A DNA stretch of 38,379 nucleotides, from contig JACUUQ010000003.1 in the NCBI GenBank assembly GCA_014859175.1, positions 1 to 38,379 of the forward strand, read 5' to 3'. Positions within the stretch are counted from its first letter, which is position 1. Each line of letters opens with the position of its first letter. The translations under genes and the position numbers were made by a program. The notes beneath the pieces were generated by a model. That model was not told the DNA's origin. It saw nothing but the letters and a program-made list of their open reading frames with translations, and did no database searches. Below are positions 24,205 through 33,434 of the stretch, piece by piece. This stretch comes from Lutibacter sp. (GTDB taxonomy: Bacteria > Bacteroidota > Bacteroidia > Flavobacteriales > Flavobacteriaceae).

Positions 24205-25191
24205 TTAAATGGACATAATATCACTAACGCGCAATAATTCCTTGTCTATTTCATGGCGTCCTTTCACCGCTTCTTTTAATTCAATGGCTTTGACCTCATT
24301 ATTAACCATACCCACCATTAAATTGGTTTTGCCGTCCAATAGCAATTCAACAGCCTTCACGCCTAACCTGCTGGCCAAAACACGGTCGAAACAACTTGGG
24401 CTGCCGCCTCTTTGCATATGTCCCAAAACAGAAACCCTCACTTCATATTGCGGTAAATTCTGCTCTACATAATCGGCCAATTCAAATACATTTTTTCCGA
24501 TTTTATCGCCTTCGGCAACCACCACAATACTTGATGATTTCCCGGAACGCTTGCTTCGTTTTAATGATTCCAGTAAACGATCTAACCCTAAATTTTCCTC
24601 AGGAATTAAAATTTCCTCCGCTCCTGCTCCAACACCGGCATTTAATGCTATAAAACCTGCATCGCGCCCCATAACCTCAACAAAAAACAAGCGGTTGTGC
24701 GAACTCGCCGTGTCCCTAATTTTATCAATAACCTGAACAATGGTATTTAGCGCAGTGTCATATCCAATGGTGTAATCGGTTCCAAATATATCGTTGTCAA
24801 TTGTTCCCGGAATGCCTATCAAAGGGAAATTGAATTCCTTGTTAAACACAATGCCGCCGTTAAAAGTTCCGTCGCCGCCAATTAAAACCAATGCATCAAT
24901 TTCAGCATTTTTAAGTTGGTTGTACGCTTTTTCCCTTCCTTCTTTTGTTCTAAATTCCTTTGAACGGTCGGTTTTTAAAACGGTTCCTCCCCTGTTTATG
25001 ATGTTGCTTACGTGACGTGCAGTGAGCGGTTCAAAATCTCCTTCAATCATTCCTTGATAACCACGGTAAATACCCACGCATTCAATTTTATAATAAGTGC
25101 AAGCGCGAACTATTGCCCTAATTGCCGCATTCATTCCTGGCGCATCGCCACCAGAAGTCATTAATCCTATTTTTTTTATTTTGTTTCCCAT
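24205..25191 (-). CDS. pfkA: 6-phosphofructokinase, ATP-type
   Basis: This 328-residue phosphofructokinase phosphorylates fructose 6-phosphate, the committed step of glycolysis. Visible motifs: SGGDAPGMNAAIRA (13-26), the ATP loop GGDGTF (105-110; glycine after GGD favours ATP over pyrophosphate), PGTIDND (128-134) with catalytic D132, and MGRDAGF. It is the bacterial homotetrameric type, of normal length. It is first of the pfkA-gapA-mgsA run and is preceded by a TAATTTTG box very close to the ATG. Confidence 0.96.
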   Translation of the reverse strand: MGNKIKKIGLMTSGGDAPGMNAAIRAIVRACTYYKIECVGIYRGYQGMIEGDFEPLTARHVSNIINRGGTVLKTDRSKEFRTKEGREKAYNQLKNAEIDALVLIGGDGTFNGGIVFNKEFNFPLIGIPGTIDNDIFGTDYTIGYDTALNTIVQVIDKIRDTASSHNRLFFVEVMGRDAGFIALNAGVGAGAEEILIPEENLGLDRLLESLKRSKRSGKSSSIVVVAEGDKIGKNVFELADYVEQNLPQYEVRVSVLGHMQRGGSPSCFDRVLASRLGVKAVELLLDGKTNLMVGMVNNEVKAIELKEAVKGRHEIDKELLRVSDIMSI

Positions 25192-25202
25192 AAAGCGAAA
25201 GG

Positions 25203-25210
25203 CAAAATTA
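25203..25210 (-). promoter_or_regulatory. candidate -7 box of pfkA
   Basis: TAATTTTG on the minus strand matches TAnnTTTG and lies 11 bases before the pfkA ATG, predicting a very short leader. No TTTG is visible 19 bases upstream, so confidence is limited. Confidence 0.35.
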
Positions 25211-25259
25211 TGCTAATATTTTAATTGAAAATTATTTTCTTTTATTCTTTTACAATTAT

Positions 25260-26162
25260 CTACCATAAATTGATTGGATAAACGCCGCTGGCCTTCAACT
25301 TTTGAATTTCTGAAGTCACATATTCCTTATCCTGCTTGTAAGTAACGCCGAACCAGCGCGCATCGGATTTTAACACTTCCATAGTTGCCAATTTATTAAC
25401 AATAATATGATTGATCACCAATGGAATAAAAAACTCGGCCTTTGGTTCTTTATAATTTTTAGCAAGGAATTCCTCAAACAAAGATTCAGACAATTCAAAG
25501 TATTTTGGCGTAAATCCAAAAAAGTTCATCGATACGATTGTTTCTTCTGAAATTGGAATTAAAGCTTCATTTTCATCTTTATACTTCAACTTACCGTTCA
25601 CCTTTTCTATATGTGTTCTTTCGGTAACGCCGGTTAAAAAACCATTTTCATCCACGCTGCATTCACCTCTTGAAACCGATCCGTATTCAGAAATGGTGTT
25701 TTTTAGCACATAGCCCATCATATTAAAATTGGTAGATTTTGGATCCATCATTTTCAATGATTCGGCCTCCACTTTAAAAGCTTCTGCACCATAAAAATCA
25801 TCGGCATTGATAACCGCAAAGTTTTCTTTTACAACATCTTTTGCCATCAACAAGGCATGGCCGGTTCCCCAAGGTTTTTCGCGATTGTTGTCCCGGTATT
25901 TTTCGGGAATATTTTCCAATTCCTGAAAAACATATTCCACTTCAATTTTACCTTCCAGTTTTTTATCAAAAAAAGCTTTAAAATCGGCTTCAATATTTTT
26001 TCTGATGATAAAAACCACTTTGCCAAATCCTGCGCGGATGGCATCGTATATTGAAAAATCCAGAATGGTGTCACCTTGTTCTGAAAAAGTGTCCAATTGT
26101 TTTAATCCTCCGTAGCGGCTGCCTACTCCTGCAGCTAAAATTACCAATGTTGGTTTATTCAT
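25260..26162 (-). CDS. sugar-phosphate nucleotidyltransferase (NTP_transferase family)
   Basis: This 300-residue cytoplasmic protein starts with the nucleotide-binding signature LVILAAGVGSRYGGLKQLD (6-24). Further in are WGTGHALLMAKD and the metal-binding INADDFYG. The fold is that of GlmU/RmlA-type transferases, which make NDP-sugars from sugar 1-phosphates. Which sugar is used cannot be read from the sequence. Its first eight bases overlap the end of tamB (ATGAATAA), so it is translated with that gene. A gap of about 69 bases separates it from pfkA. Confidence 0.85.
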   Translation of the reverse strand: MNKPTLVILAAGVGSRYGGLKQLDTFSEQGDTILDFSIYDAIRAGFGKVVFIIRKNIEADFKAFFDKKLEGKIEVEYVFQELENIPEKYRDNNREKPWGTGHALLMAKDVVKENFAVINADDFYGAEAFKVEAESLKMMDPKSTNFNMMGYVLKNTISEYGSVSRGECSVDENGFLTGVTERTHIEKVNGKLKYKDENEALIPISEETIVSMNFFGFTPKYFELSESLFEEFLAKNYKEPKAEFFIPLVINHIIVNKLATMEVLKSDARWFGVTYKQDKEYVTSEIQKLKASGVYPINLW

Positions 26163-29100
26163 TTTCTTTATTTTTATTTTTTTTAAAATCTAAAATTCGG
26201 TCAAACTTTTCAATTGTGTCAAGCGGTTTTACCCCTTTGGTTGAATCTATTATTATTTTTTTCTTTCTAAGCCCTAATTTTCGGAGCAATTCTTTACTGT
26301 TATCAAAGTCTATTTGATAGCTTAACCCAATTCCTTGGGTGTATCCTTCTTCTTCTTCGGAATATTGAATTTCGTTTTGGCGGTTGAATACTGAAGATCG
26401 GAAAGTTCCTTCTTCATTCAGCAAAAACTCAACATTCACTTCGCCAATAATATTTGTTTGGCTGCTGGTTCCCATAGGAACACCCACTTTTCCGTTGATA
26501 ATAATTCGGTCATTTAGCTGATAATCAAGTCCTATAGCCAATTGATCTTCAATATTTAAATTGTCCACCTTACCCCTTTCACCCACAGTATATTCAGGCC
26601 TTAGTTTAAAACGGTTGCTTCCCTGGTTAAAAATATTGTCGAAAGCATTTGACAAGATATCAAAACCGGTACCATACAACGCGGTGCTGCTGTTAACGCT
26701 TAAATCGCTTTCATTATAAAAACTTCCCGAAATAAGCAACGATATAAACTGCACCGTTTTATTATTTAAATTATCGCTGTTTAGCCTAAAAGCCAACTCT
26801 GAAGCCACCGTGGAACTCGCATTTGGAATTTCAATGTCAAATTCTCTTTGGGTATTAAACAATTCTCCCGAAAAACGGGTAACCAAATCGATAGGAATTT
26901 TTCTGCTTGAGGAAATATTCTCCAGCATTAATCTCGGATTGGCAGAAACCCTGTAAACTGCCTCAATATTGATATCGGCAGTTAAAGGATCGCCATTCCA
27001 GGAAATGCTTCCGCCCTTTTTCACAATAAACGGTTTGTTGATAAATCCGCCATATTTAAAGTTATAAATGCCATTGTCCACAATAAAGTCCCCATACATC
27101 TCAAACTTGTCTTTGGTATCAAGCGCAATTTGCAAATTTCCTATGCCGCTTCCCCTTAAAAAACTTCCGGTCGATTTGTCCAAAACCATTTCAACAATGG
27201 CATCTTTTGTGACATCAATATTAAAATTTAAAGACAATCCTTTTAGCTTTTCAGAAATGTATTTTCTTCTTGTTTCTTCATTTTCTTCAGGATTGCTTTT
27301 ATTTACAAAGCGAATTAATTGGGAAGATTCAGCTGTTTTTACATCGCTCACAGGAATTGTGAGATGCGTGCCTCTTTTTGTTTTTCCAACAACATTAATC
27401 ACCAGCTTGTCTGTTGGTCCAAATAAATTGGCGTAGCCTTCTAAAAATCCGGTGCCGTAATATACCGAGTTTTCTTCTTCAACGGTATTCAACACCAATA
27501 AATTTTTGGTATTTACATTTAAATTCAATCGCCAAGTTTCAAAATTTTGATGGCTGATGGTTCCCGTTAATTTTCCTCTGGTGCTAAATGCTTTATCTTT
27601 TAATTGAACGTCTTCAAAAGTAAATGTTTGGTTTTTCATAGAAACAACGCTGGTTCCTTCAAAATCATAATCCACATTTAAATAAGGCAAATACAATCCG
27701 GCTTGGTCCAAGAACAACTCGCCTTCCATAGTTGGATTCTTAAGCAATCCCGTTAAATGCGCGTTTCCATAAGCAAAACCGCGTATATTTTTAAACACAT
27801 CTTGTCCCAAGGGAGAAAACGGCGCTAACTTAAATTCCTCAAATTCAAGCTGCACATCCAAGGTTGGATTTTTAGGCTTAAAATCAAGATCTCCAACTGC
27901 CGAAAAAGTTAGGGTATTCTTATTTTTTAGGGTAATGTTAACCCCATAATCCCTGATTGAATTTTTTCCCTCAACAGCAACCGTTAAATCGCCAAGTTCG
28001 GAATTATTAAGGTTAAAATCATTGATTGTAAAGTTAGCCGTTGGCTTTATTACCTGATTTAACTGTTTGTAATTTAGGGAACCATTCATAATTCCTTTTA
28101 AGTTTATGCTATCAATTTTAGGCGTAACATTTGCCAAATTTACATTGTCAAACTTAAAGGTTAAATCCTTTGAAATGGTGTCGCGCACTTGTCCAAAAAA
28201 CTCAATTCTTTGTTCATTTGAAGTGATTAAGAAAGGACTGATATCGAAGGTTTTTGTTTTATCGTCATACACCAATTTGTTATCGAAATTGTCTTCAGGA
28301 TTGATAATCCAATCAGTATCTTTAAAGTTAAAATTCGATTTTTGAAGTCCGAAAACCGATTTGTTTTCCTTGTTGAAGGTGTGATAAAATGCCAAATCAT
28401 AATTTTCGGTATTATTGTCTCCGCCCAAAAACTCAGTTCTAAAATACAGTGTGTCATTTAGCGTAATGTTCACCAATTGCAATTTGGCAATATTGTAATT
28501 TTTGGTATTTATTTTGGCAACGGAAAGTTGCGTATTAAATAATGGATTTTTGGTGTCAATTTGCAAATTCAGTGAATCAATGGTATTATCAAAAGCGATA
28601 ATTTCTGGCGATTTAATATTTAGCCTAAACAAATTATCATCAGAATTTAAATTTCCTGCAATGAAGGTGTTTGCCGAAAGCGTTATTTCCGGATAAAAAA
28701 CCTCCAATATTCTATTGTAAATTTTAAATCTAAAATCGAGCTCCTGCCCAGCAGTAACCTCAAAAGGTTTATAATTTGAGTAAATGCTTCCCAAAGCATT
28801 TTTTGTAAGTTTCACCAACTCGGCAAACTTAAATTTCCCTTTTACATAGCCATTCACAATTTCTGCAGAATTTACGGTAATGGTTCTTTCAGTGCCTTCA
28901 AAGGTGGAAGTTACATTGAAATCTTGGAAGAAATAGCTATCTTTTTGGTTGATGTATAAGGTATTTTTAAAATCGATGGTTCCGGCCAAATCATCCAAAG
29001 AATTTCCTAAAACTTTTATCTCAATATCACCTTTAACTTTTGAAATGCTGTCACGTTTAAAAAGGTTCAACATATTTAAATCCAAATAATCGATTTTTGT

Positions 29101-30597
29101 TTTAAAATCGAAGGTGTAAATTTTTGTTGAAAAATCGGCCAAACCAACAAAGTTCAGTTTAATATTGTCATCATTAACCTCCATTTCGCCGTCAAAATGC
29201 TTGTTTTTAATAATGCCATTTATATCAACATTGGTATAATTGTATCCTTTAAATTGTAGTTTAGAAATATGGCCTTTTACCGAAGTGCTCATTTTTTCCA
29301 AGGTAAATCCTTTTCCGTCAACATCAGCTTCCGCAGAAAGGTTGCCAATTAACGGATCATTTAAAATTTTGCCCAATCCAAAATCAATTACTGCCACCTG
29401 CCCAAAGTAAGACGCATTGTTGATATCGCCAATATTGGTCAGTTCCAAATCAGTAATCAGGGTGCCGATATCGGTTTTCATAATAACATCGGCATTGATC
29501 AAATCTTCCGTAATATAGGTGAAACCACTCACCGAAAATTTTCCCAATTTTTTAAATGATGAAGGAAGCTGTTTTCCCAAAATATTTGGAAGCAAGGCTT
29601 TTAAATGGTTGTAATCCGAAGATAATCTGGTTAAATTTGCCGCCAATGAAAATCCTTCTTCTTTATTGAACACATTTTGAAAATGCAGCGTTCCAATAAT
29701 TTCGGCTGCTTGGTCTGTTGTAAGCAACAATTCTTCTGTCTTAAAATCGTTTAAATTCCCCGATATTTTTGTTGAAAAATGAAGCACATCATCGGTGCCC
29801 AATTCCCCATAAAACTTTTTTAGATCCACCAACGATAAATCAGCATTTTTAATATCAGCTGTTAAAATAACTTTATTGACAAAATCGGAAAAATCTTCCC
29901 TGTTATACGAAAATATAATGTCGGCAACCAAAGAAGAATGGTCTGTCAGCAATTCGGTATTCAAAAAATTCATGGCCGTTTTTGTGTAGGTAAAGTCTGT
30001 TGACAGGCTTTGAACTTCTATATTGTGATTTTCAATAAAATGAAGCTTGTTAATATCGGCATAAACATTTGGCCCTTCAATTTTAAAATTTTTGGCGCTT
30101 CCGTTAATTCCTTTAAAAAACAACGGCTTGCTGTTTTCTATATTTTCATCAAACAATTCAACATAACCGTCGGCCAATTTTAGCCTGGATGAAGTCAATA
30201 AAAATCCGGAAGGTTTTGTTGGTGTGGTGCCATCATCAAACTTATCGATAAACATGGTAAAGGCATCATATTCATCTCCTTTATAAGTTTTCATATTTAA
30301 GATGAACTTATCCAAAGAAAATTGACCGAAATTTAATTTTCCATTGATCAGATTTCGGTAACTTAAAACAGATGTTGTTAAATTTTGAACATACACCAAA
30401 GTGTCTGAATGATGGTCTTTAATTAAAACCTCATTCAATTCAACAGCTCCCAAAAAAGACATATTAACCCTTTCTACATTGATGTCAACATTAAAATCTT
30501 TTCTTAAAAAATCCGTAGCCATTTTTCCCAACCGCGTTTGCACAGAAGAAAGCGACAATAAAAAACTTGTCAGCGCCAATAAAAACACCAGCGCCAA
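26155..30597 (-). CDS. tamB: TamB-type translocation/assembly module protein (DUF490)
   Basis: This 1480-residue AsmA-like protein has an N-terminal membrane helix (LALVFLLALTSFLLSLSSV), then a long series of beta repeats forming a periplasm-spanning groove, and the TamB/DUF490 domain in about the last 350-400 residues. TamB-like proteins move phospholipids to the outer membrane and help assemble some barrels. No ATG is available: the frame opens at a stop, and the first usable codon in the track is TTG at 30597. The same frame extends upstream as LIRRIKKIVVRLL, a basic stretch expected before the anchor, so the true start may be a rarer codon further upstream. It is divergent from tsaD. Confidence 0.88.
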   Translation of the reverse strand: MALVFLLALTSFLLSLSSVQTRLGKMATDFLRKDFNVDINVERVNMSFLGAVELNEVLIKDHHSDTLVYVQNLTTSVLSYRNLINGKLNFGQFSLDKFILNMKTYKGDEYDAFTMFIDKFDDGTTPTKPSGFLLTSSRLKLADGYVELFDENIENSKPLFFKGINGSAKNFKIEGPNVYADINKLHFIENHNIEVQSLSTDFTYTKTAMNFLNTELLTDHSSLVADIIFSYNREDFSDFVNKVILTADIKNADLSLVDLKKFYGELGTDDVLHFSTKISGNLNDFKTEELLLTTDQAAEIIGTLHFQNVFNKEEGFSLAANLTRLSSDYNHLKALLPNILGKQLPSSFKKLGKFSVSGFTYITEDLINADVIMKTDIGTLITDLELTNIGDINNASYFGQVAVIDFGLGKILNDPLIGNLSAEADVDGKGFTLEKMSTSVKGHISKLQFKGYNYTNVDINGIIKNKHFDGEMEVNDDNIKLNFVGLADFSTKIYTFDFKTKIDYLDLNMLNLFKRDSISKVKGDIEIKVLGNSLDDLAGTIDFKNTLYINQKDSYFFQDFNVTSTFEGTERTITVNSAEIVNGYVKGKFKFAELVKLTKNALGSIYSNYKPFEVTAGQELDFRFKIYNRILEVFYPEITLSANTFIAGNLNSDDNLFRLNIKSPEIIAFDNTIDSLNLQIDTKNPLFNTQLSVAKINTKNYNIAKLQLVNITLNDTLYFRTEFLGGDNNTENYDLAFYHTFNKENKSVFGLQKSNFNFKDTDWIINPEDNFDNKLVYDDKTKTFDISPFLITSNEQRIEFFGQVRDTISKDLTFKFDNVNLANVTPKIDSINLKGIMNGSLNYKQLNQVIKPTANFTINDFNLNNSELGDLTVAVEGKNSIRDYGVNITLKNKNTLTFSAVGDLDFKPKNPTLDVQLEFEEFKLAPFSPLGQDVFKNIRGFAYGNAHLTGLLKNPTMEGELFLDQAGLYLPYLNVDYDFEGTSVVSMKNQTFTFEDVQLKDKAFSTRGKLTGTISHQNFETWRLNLNVNTKNLLVLNTVEEENSVYYGTGFLEGYANLFGPTDKLVINVVGKTKRGTHLTIPVSDVKTAESSQLIRFVNKSNPEENEETRRKYISEKLKGLSLNFNIDVTKDAIVEMVLDKSTGSFLRGSGIGNLQIALDTKDKFEMYGDFIVDNGIYNFKYGGFINKPFIVKKGGSISWNGDPLTADINIEAVYRVSANPRLMLENISSSRKIPIDLVTRFSGELFNTQREFDIEIPNASSTVASELAFRLNSDNLNNKTVQFISLLISGSFYNESDLSVNSSTALYGTGFDILSNAFDNIFNQGSNRFKLRPEYTVGERGKVDNLNIEDQLAIGLDYQLNDRIIINGKVGVPMGTSSQTNIIGEVNVEFLLNEEGTFRSSVFNRQNEIQYSEEEEGYTQGIGLSYQIDFDNSKELLRKLGLRKKKIIIDSTKGVKPLDTIEKFDRILDFKKNKNKENE

Positions 30598-30639
30598 GAG
30601 TAATCTTACAACTATTTTTTTAATTCGTCTGATAAGCGT

Positions 30640-30647
30640 TAAATTTG
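30640..30647 (+). promoter_or_regulatory. candidate -7 box of tsaD
   Basis: TAAATTTG matches TAnnTTTG and lies 38 bases before the tsaD ATG; a T-run (TTTTTT) rather than TTTG sits about 19 bases upstream. It overlaps the region upstream of divergent tamB. Confidence 0.35.
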
Positions 30648-30685
30648 CATTTTTATGGCAATTTTCGTGCCTTTAACTGTTACTG

Positions 30686-31720
30686 ATGGTCAAAGATAAA
30701 TCTATTTATATTCTTGGTATTGAATCGTCTTGCGATGATACCGGCGCTGCCGTAATTTGCAATGGCAAAGTACTGACAAATGTTGTTGCAAACCAAGAAA
30801 TTCACGCCAAATATGGAGGCGTTGTTCCCGAATTGGCATCGCGTGCCCACCAACAAAATATTGTGCCAGTAATTCAGCAGGCAATTCAACAAGCAAATAT
30901 CGACAAAAAACAGTTAAGTGCCATCGCTTTTACACGCGGACCCGGCTTAATGGGTTCATTATTGGTTGGAAGTTCATTTGCAAGGTCGCTTTCCCTGGCT
31001 TTAGACATTCCGTTAATTTCTGTAAATCATATGCAGGCGCACGTTTTGGCGCATTTTATTGATGATGAGAAGCAGCAAAAACCGCCTTTTCCTTTTTTAT
31101 GTTTGACCATAAGCGGCGGACATACCCAAATTGTGAAAATTACCAGTTACTTTAATATGGAAGTTATTGGCGAAACTTTGGATGATGCCGTTGGCGAGGC
31201 TTTTGACAAATCGGCAAAAATTTTGGGATTGCCTTATCCGGGCGGACCGTTTGTTGATAAATATGCCAGACTTGGAAATCCGAATGCTTTTGAGTTTTCC
31301 AAACCAAAAATGGCCGATTTAAACTTTAGCTTCAGCGGATTAAAAACCGGAATTCTGTATTTTATTCAGAAAAAAGTAAAGGAAAATCCGAATTTTATTG
31401 AAGAAAACCTAAATGATATTTGCGCGTCCATTCAACGCACCATTGTTGAAATTTTGTTCGATAAACTCGAAAAAGCGGTTGAATTAACAGGAATTAAGCA
31501 TATTGCCATCGCCGGAGGCGTAAGCGCAAATTCAGAAATCAGGGAAACCTTAAAAGCTACCGAAGAAAAATTTGGCTGGAAAACCTATATCCCAAAATTT
31601 GAATATACCACCGATAATGCAGGAATGATTGCCATTGTGGGTTATTTAAAATATTTGGAAAATGACTTTTCAAATCAAAATACCAGCACAACTGCACGTT
31701 TGAAAGTGAATGAGCAATAA
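30686..31720 (+). CDS. tsaD: tRNA N6-adenosine threonylcarbamoyltransferase
   Basis: This 344-residue ASKHA-fold enzyme transfers threonylcarbamoyl to A37 of ANN-decoding tRNAs, together with TsaB/TsaE. Motifs: GIESSCDDTGAAV (11-23), the metal-binding HMQAH (115-119), LTISGGHTQIV, the nucleotide-binding PYPGGP and AGGVSANSEIR. Length is typical. Divergent pairing with tamB is common in Bacteroidota. The gene is universal and essential in most bacteria, and nothing is unusual here. Confidence 0.97.
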   Translation: MVKDKSIYILGIESSCDDTGAAVICNGKVLTNVVANQEIHAKYGGVVPELASRAHQQNIVPVIQQAIQQANIDKKQLSAIAFTRGPGLMGSLLVGSSFARSLSLALDIPLISVNHMQAHVLAHFIDDEKQQKPPFPFLCLTISGGHTQIVKITSYFNMEVIGETLDDAVGEAFDKSAKILGLPYPGGPFVDKYARLGNPNAFEFSKPKMADLNFSFSGLKTGILYFIQKKVKENPNFIEENLNDICASIQRTIVEILFDKLEKAVELTGIKHIAIAGGVSANSEIRETLKATEEKFGWKTYIPKFEYTTDNAGMIAIVGYLKYLENDFSNQNTSTTARLKVNEQ

Positions 31721-32108
31721 TTTGAACCATAAAATAAATTAGCAGAATAGATAAATTATTTTTTTGTTATTTTATTAAAAAAACTGCTGGCAGAAAAGAA
31801 ATGTTCAATCTTATTTTTATTGTTCCAATATATTATCCTAAATTTAAAAATATTTGTTATTATTTTTGGGATAACACCTGGGTTTAAAACACTGCTATTT
31901 TTGAAGAAAATAAATTTTATTTTGCAATAAAAGTTACACAATAACCGCATAAAATTTGTTTCATAAATTATAAAAAAATCCTAACCCCTTTAATATCATT
32001 GATTTATAGTTTTTAATTATTTCCAAAAAGGTGATTTATGTCAGTAAACTAAGCCAAAATCCTTTATATATTTACCAAATATTTAAAACACTAAAAACAA
32101 TATAAAAT
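31721..32108. other. 388-base gene-free stretch before the diheme gene
   Basis: It is AT-rich with no convincing ORF (the 64-residue minus-strand frame has no family features). It contains a 19-base motif AAAAAACTGCTGGCAGAAA (31778-31796) that recurs with one change at 33384. No full promoter consensus was found, although the 32109 gene needs one here. Confidence 0.6.
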
Positions 32109-32963
32109 ATGAAAACATTAAAATTATTTTTTGTAACTGCACTTTTAGCCATTGCTTTTACAAGTTGCACTCATGATGACGCTATTGTTGATCCAGCAGT
32201 AATTGCTTATGAAAATGCTGATGCCGTAAATGGAGGCAAAATGTATGACAAATTTTGGAGAACTGATACGGATTTTGATCAAAATAATGCAAACATCACC
32301 ACACTTAGTGCTAAAGCTGACTTTTTCCGATGCAAACAATGTCATGGATGGGATGGTTTGGGAAATGCAGGTTCTTATATTAATAGAGCTCCAAGAACAA
32401 GCCGCCCTAATATTGCAGCAGGAAATATTTATGTATTGGGACAAACCAAAACACCACAACAACTTTATGACGGTTTAACCAAAGCTACAGGAAGAAGAGG
32501 AATCGCTACAGATTTATCTACCTACGACCCTACAACAAATGCAACAGAAGGCGATAAAATGCCAAATCTTACCGAAGTTTTAACTGATACCCAAATTTGG
32601 GATCTTGTAAAATTTTTAAAAGAAGGAATGTTGGATGTAACTCAATTATATGATGCAACCATCACCGGAACTTACCCAACCGGGACTTTTGCAATTTCAA
32701 ATGTTGGTAAGGATGGTAATGCCGCAACAGGGAAAACACTTTACGCTTCCAAATGTGCATCTTGTCACGGTGCCGATGGCTCAAAAATTATTATTGAATC
32801 TATGACTGTGGGTCAGTTTACAAGAAAAAAAGGAAATGAAGTACAGCACAAAGTTAATTACGGTATTGACGGTAAAATGCCTGAATATAATCTTACGCTT
32901 GCACAAATGAAAGATGTTTACAAAGCACTTGCTGATGTTACTGCTTTTCCAGATGTACAATAA
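32109..32963 (+). CDS. diheme c-type cytochrome lipoprotein
   Basis: This 284-residue protein has a lipoprotein signal (lipobox AFTSC, C20). It carries two covalent heme motifs: CKQCH (75-79) in an N-terminal cytochrome domain, and CASCH (216-220) in a C-terminal domain. MPNLT (M151) and MPEYN provide likely axial methionines. It should sit on the periplasmic face of a membrane, or on the cell surface, and shuttle electrons. The first domain resembles cytochromes that follow oxidases or reductases, but no partner enzyme is adjacent. A strong terminator follows, so it is monocistronic. Confidence 0.9.
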   Translation: MKTLKLFFVTALLAIAFTSCTHDDAIVDPAVIAYENADAVNGGKMYDKFWRTDTDFDQNNANITTLSAKADFFRCKQCHGWDGLGNAGSYINRAPRTSRPNIAAGNIYVLGQTKTPQQLYDGLTKATGRRGIATDLSTYDPTTNATEGDKMPNLTEVLTDTQIWDLVKFLKEGMLDVTQLYDATITGTYPTGTFAISNVGKDGNAATGKTLYASKCASCHGADGSKIIIESMTVGQFTRKKGNEVQHKVNYGIDGKMPEYNLTLAQMKDVYKALADVTAFPDVQ

Positions 32964-32990
32964 TTTGTTGAATTAATCAATGTAAATATT

Positions 32991-33026
32991 AAAAGGCAGC
33001 CAATATATATTGGCTGCCTTTTTTTT
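32991..33026 (+). terminator. strong intrinsic terminator of the diheme gene
   Basis: AAAAGGCAGCCAATA and its complement TATTGGCTGCCTTTT form an essentially perfect stem around a short TATA loop, followed by a T-run of eight or more. It starts 27 bases after the stop codon. Confidence 0.92.
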
Positions 33027-33434
33027 GTGATATACAGATTCTAAGACAGTTATTTATTGAAATGAGGTTCGTTTAAGGTGATTAAACAATCTCTAAAGCA
33101 ATTGTTTCAAAAAGATTACGTCAACTTTGACAGCTACAAATTTCAATAGATTTTAACCCAGCCTAATGAGAAAATTTGCTAAAAATCAAGTTCACAATAA
33201 GTATATAAAAACTGATTTTTAGCATTCGTTACTTTTTGAAATAGGTCGAGAATTTAATCTTCAACCTATGAGACAGAATAATCCGGATTTATTCAGAATA
33301 AATTTTAAAATTTCCTTGTCATATTTTAAAATAACGCTAGTGAAAAAGCTTTAAAAAAGATTGATTATCGGATTTAACTAAGTAAAAAACTGCTTGCAGA
33401 AATTGACCTTCCTAAAAACACCTTCCTAACTATT
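33027..33434. other. 408-base gene-free stretch between diheme and MscS genes
   Basis: No ORF is convincing on either strand. It holds an 11-bp inverted repeat (33178-33223) and the second copy of a 19-base motif (33384-33402). The sequence could be a decayed gene, but I could not recognise one. Confidence 0.6.
33178..33223. repeat. 11-bp perfect inverted repeat
   Basis: GCTAAAAATCA (33178-33188) and TGATTTTTAGC (33213-33223) are perfect arms with a 24-base spacer. No T-run follows on either strand, so it is not a typical terminator. Confidence 0.6.

Noticed and set aside
30680-30896. Two short minus-strand ORFs (64 and 70 residues) inside the tsaD 5' region
   Set aside because: Shadows of tsaD, whose ASKHA motifs define the coding frame.
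31756-31950. 64-residue minus-strand ORF between tsaD and the diheme gene
   Set aside because: Low-complexity K/F/N-rich translation of AT-rich intergenic DNA, with no promoter, motif or neighbour support.
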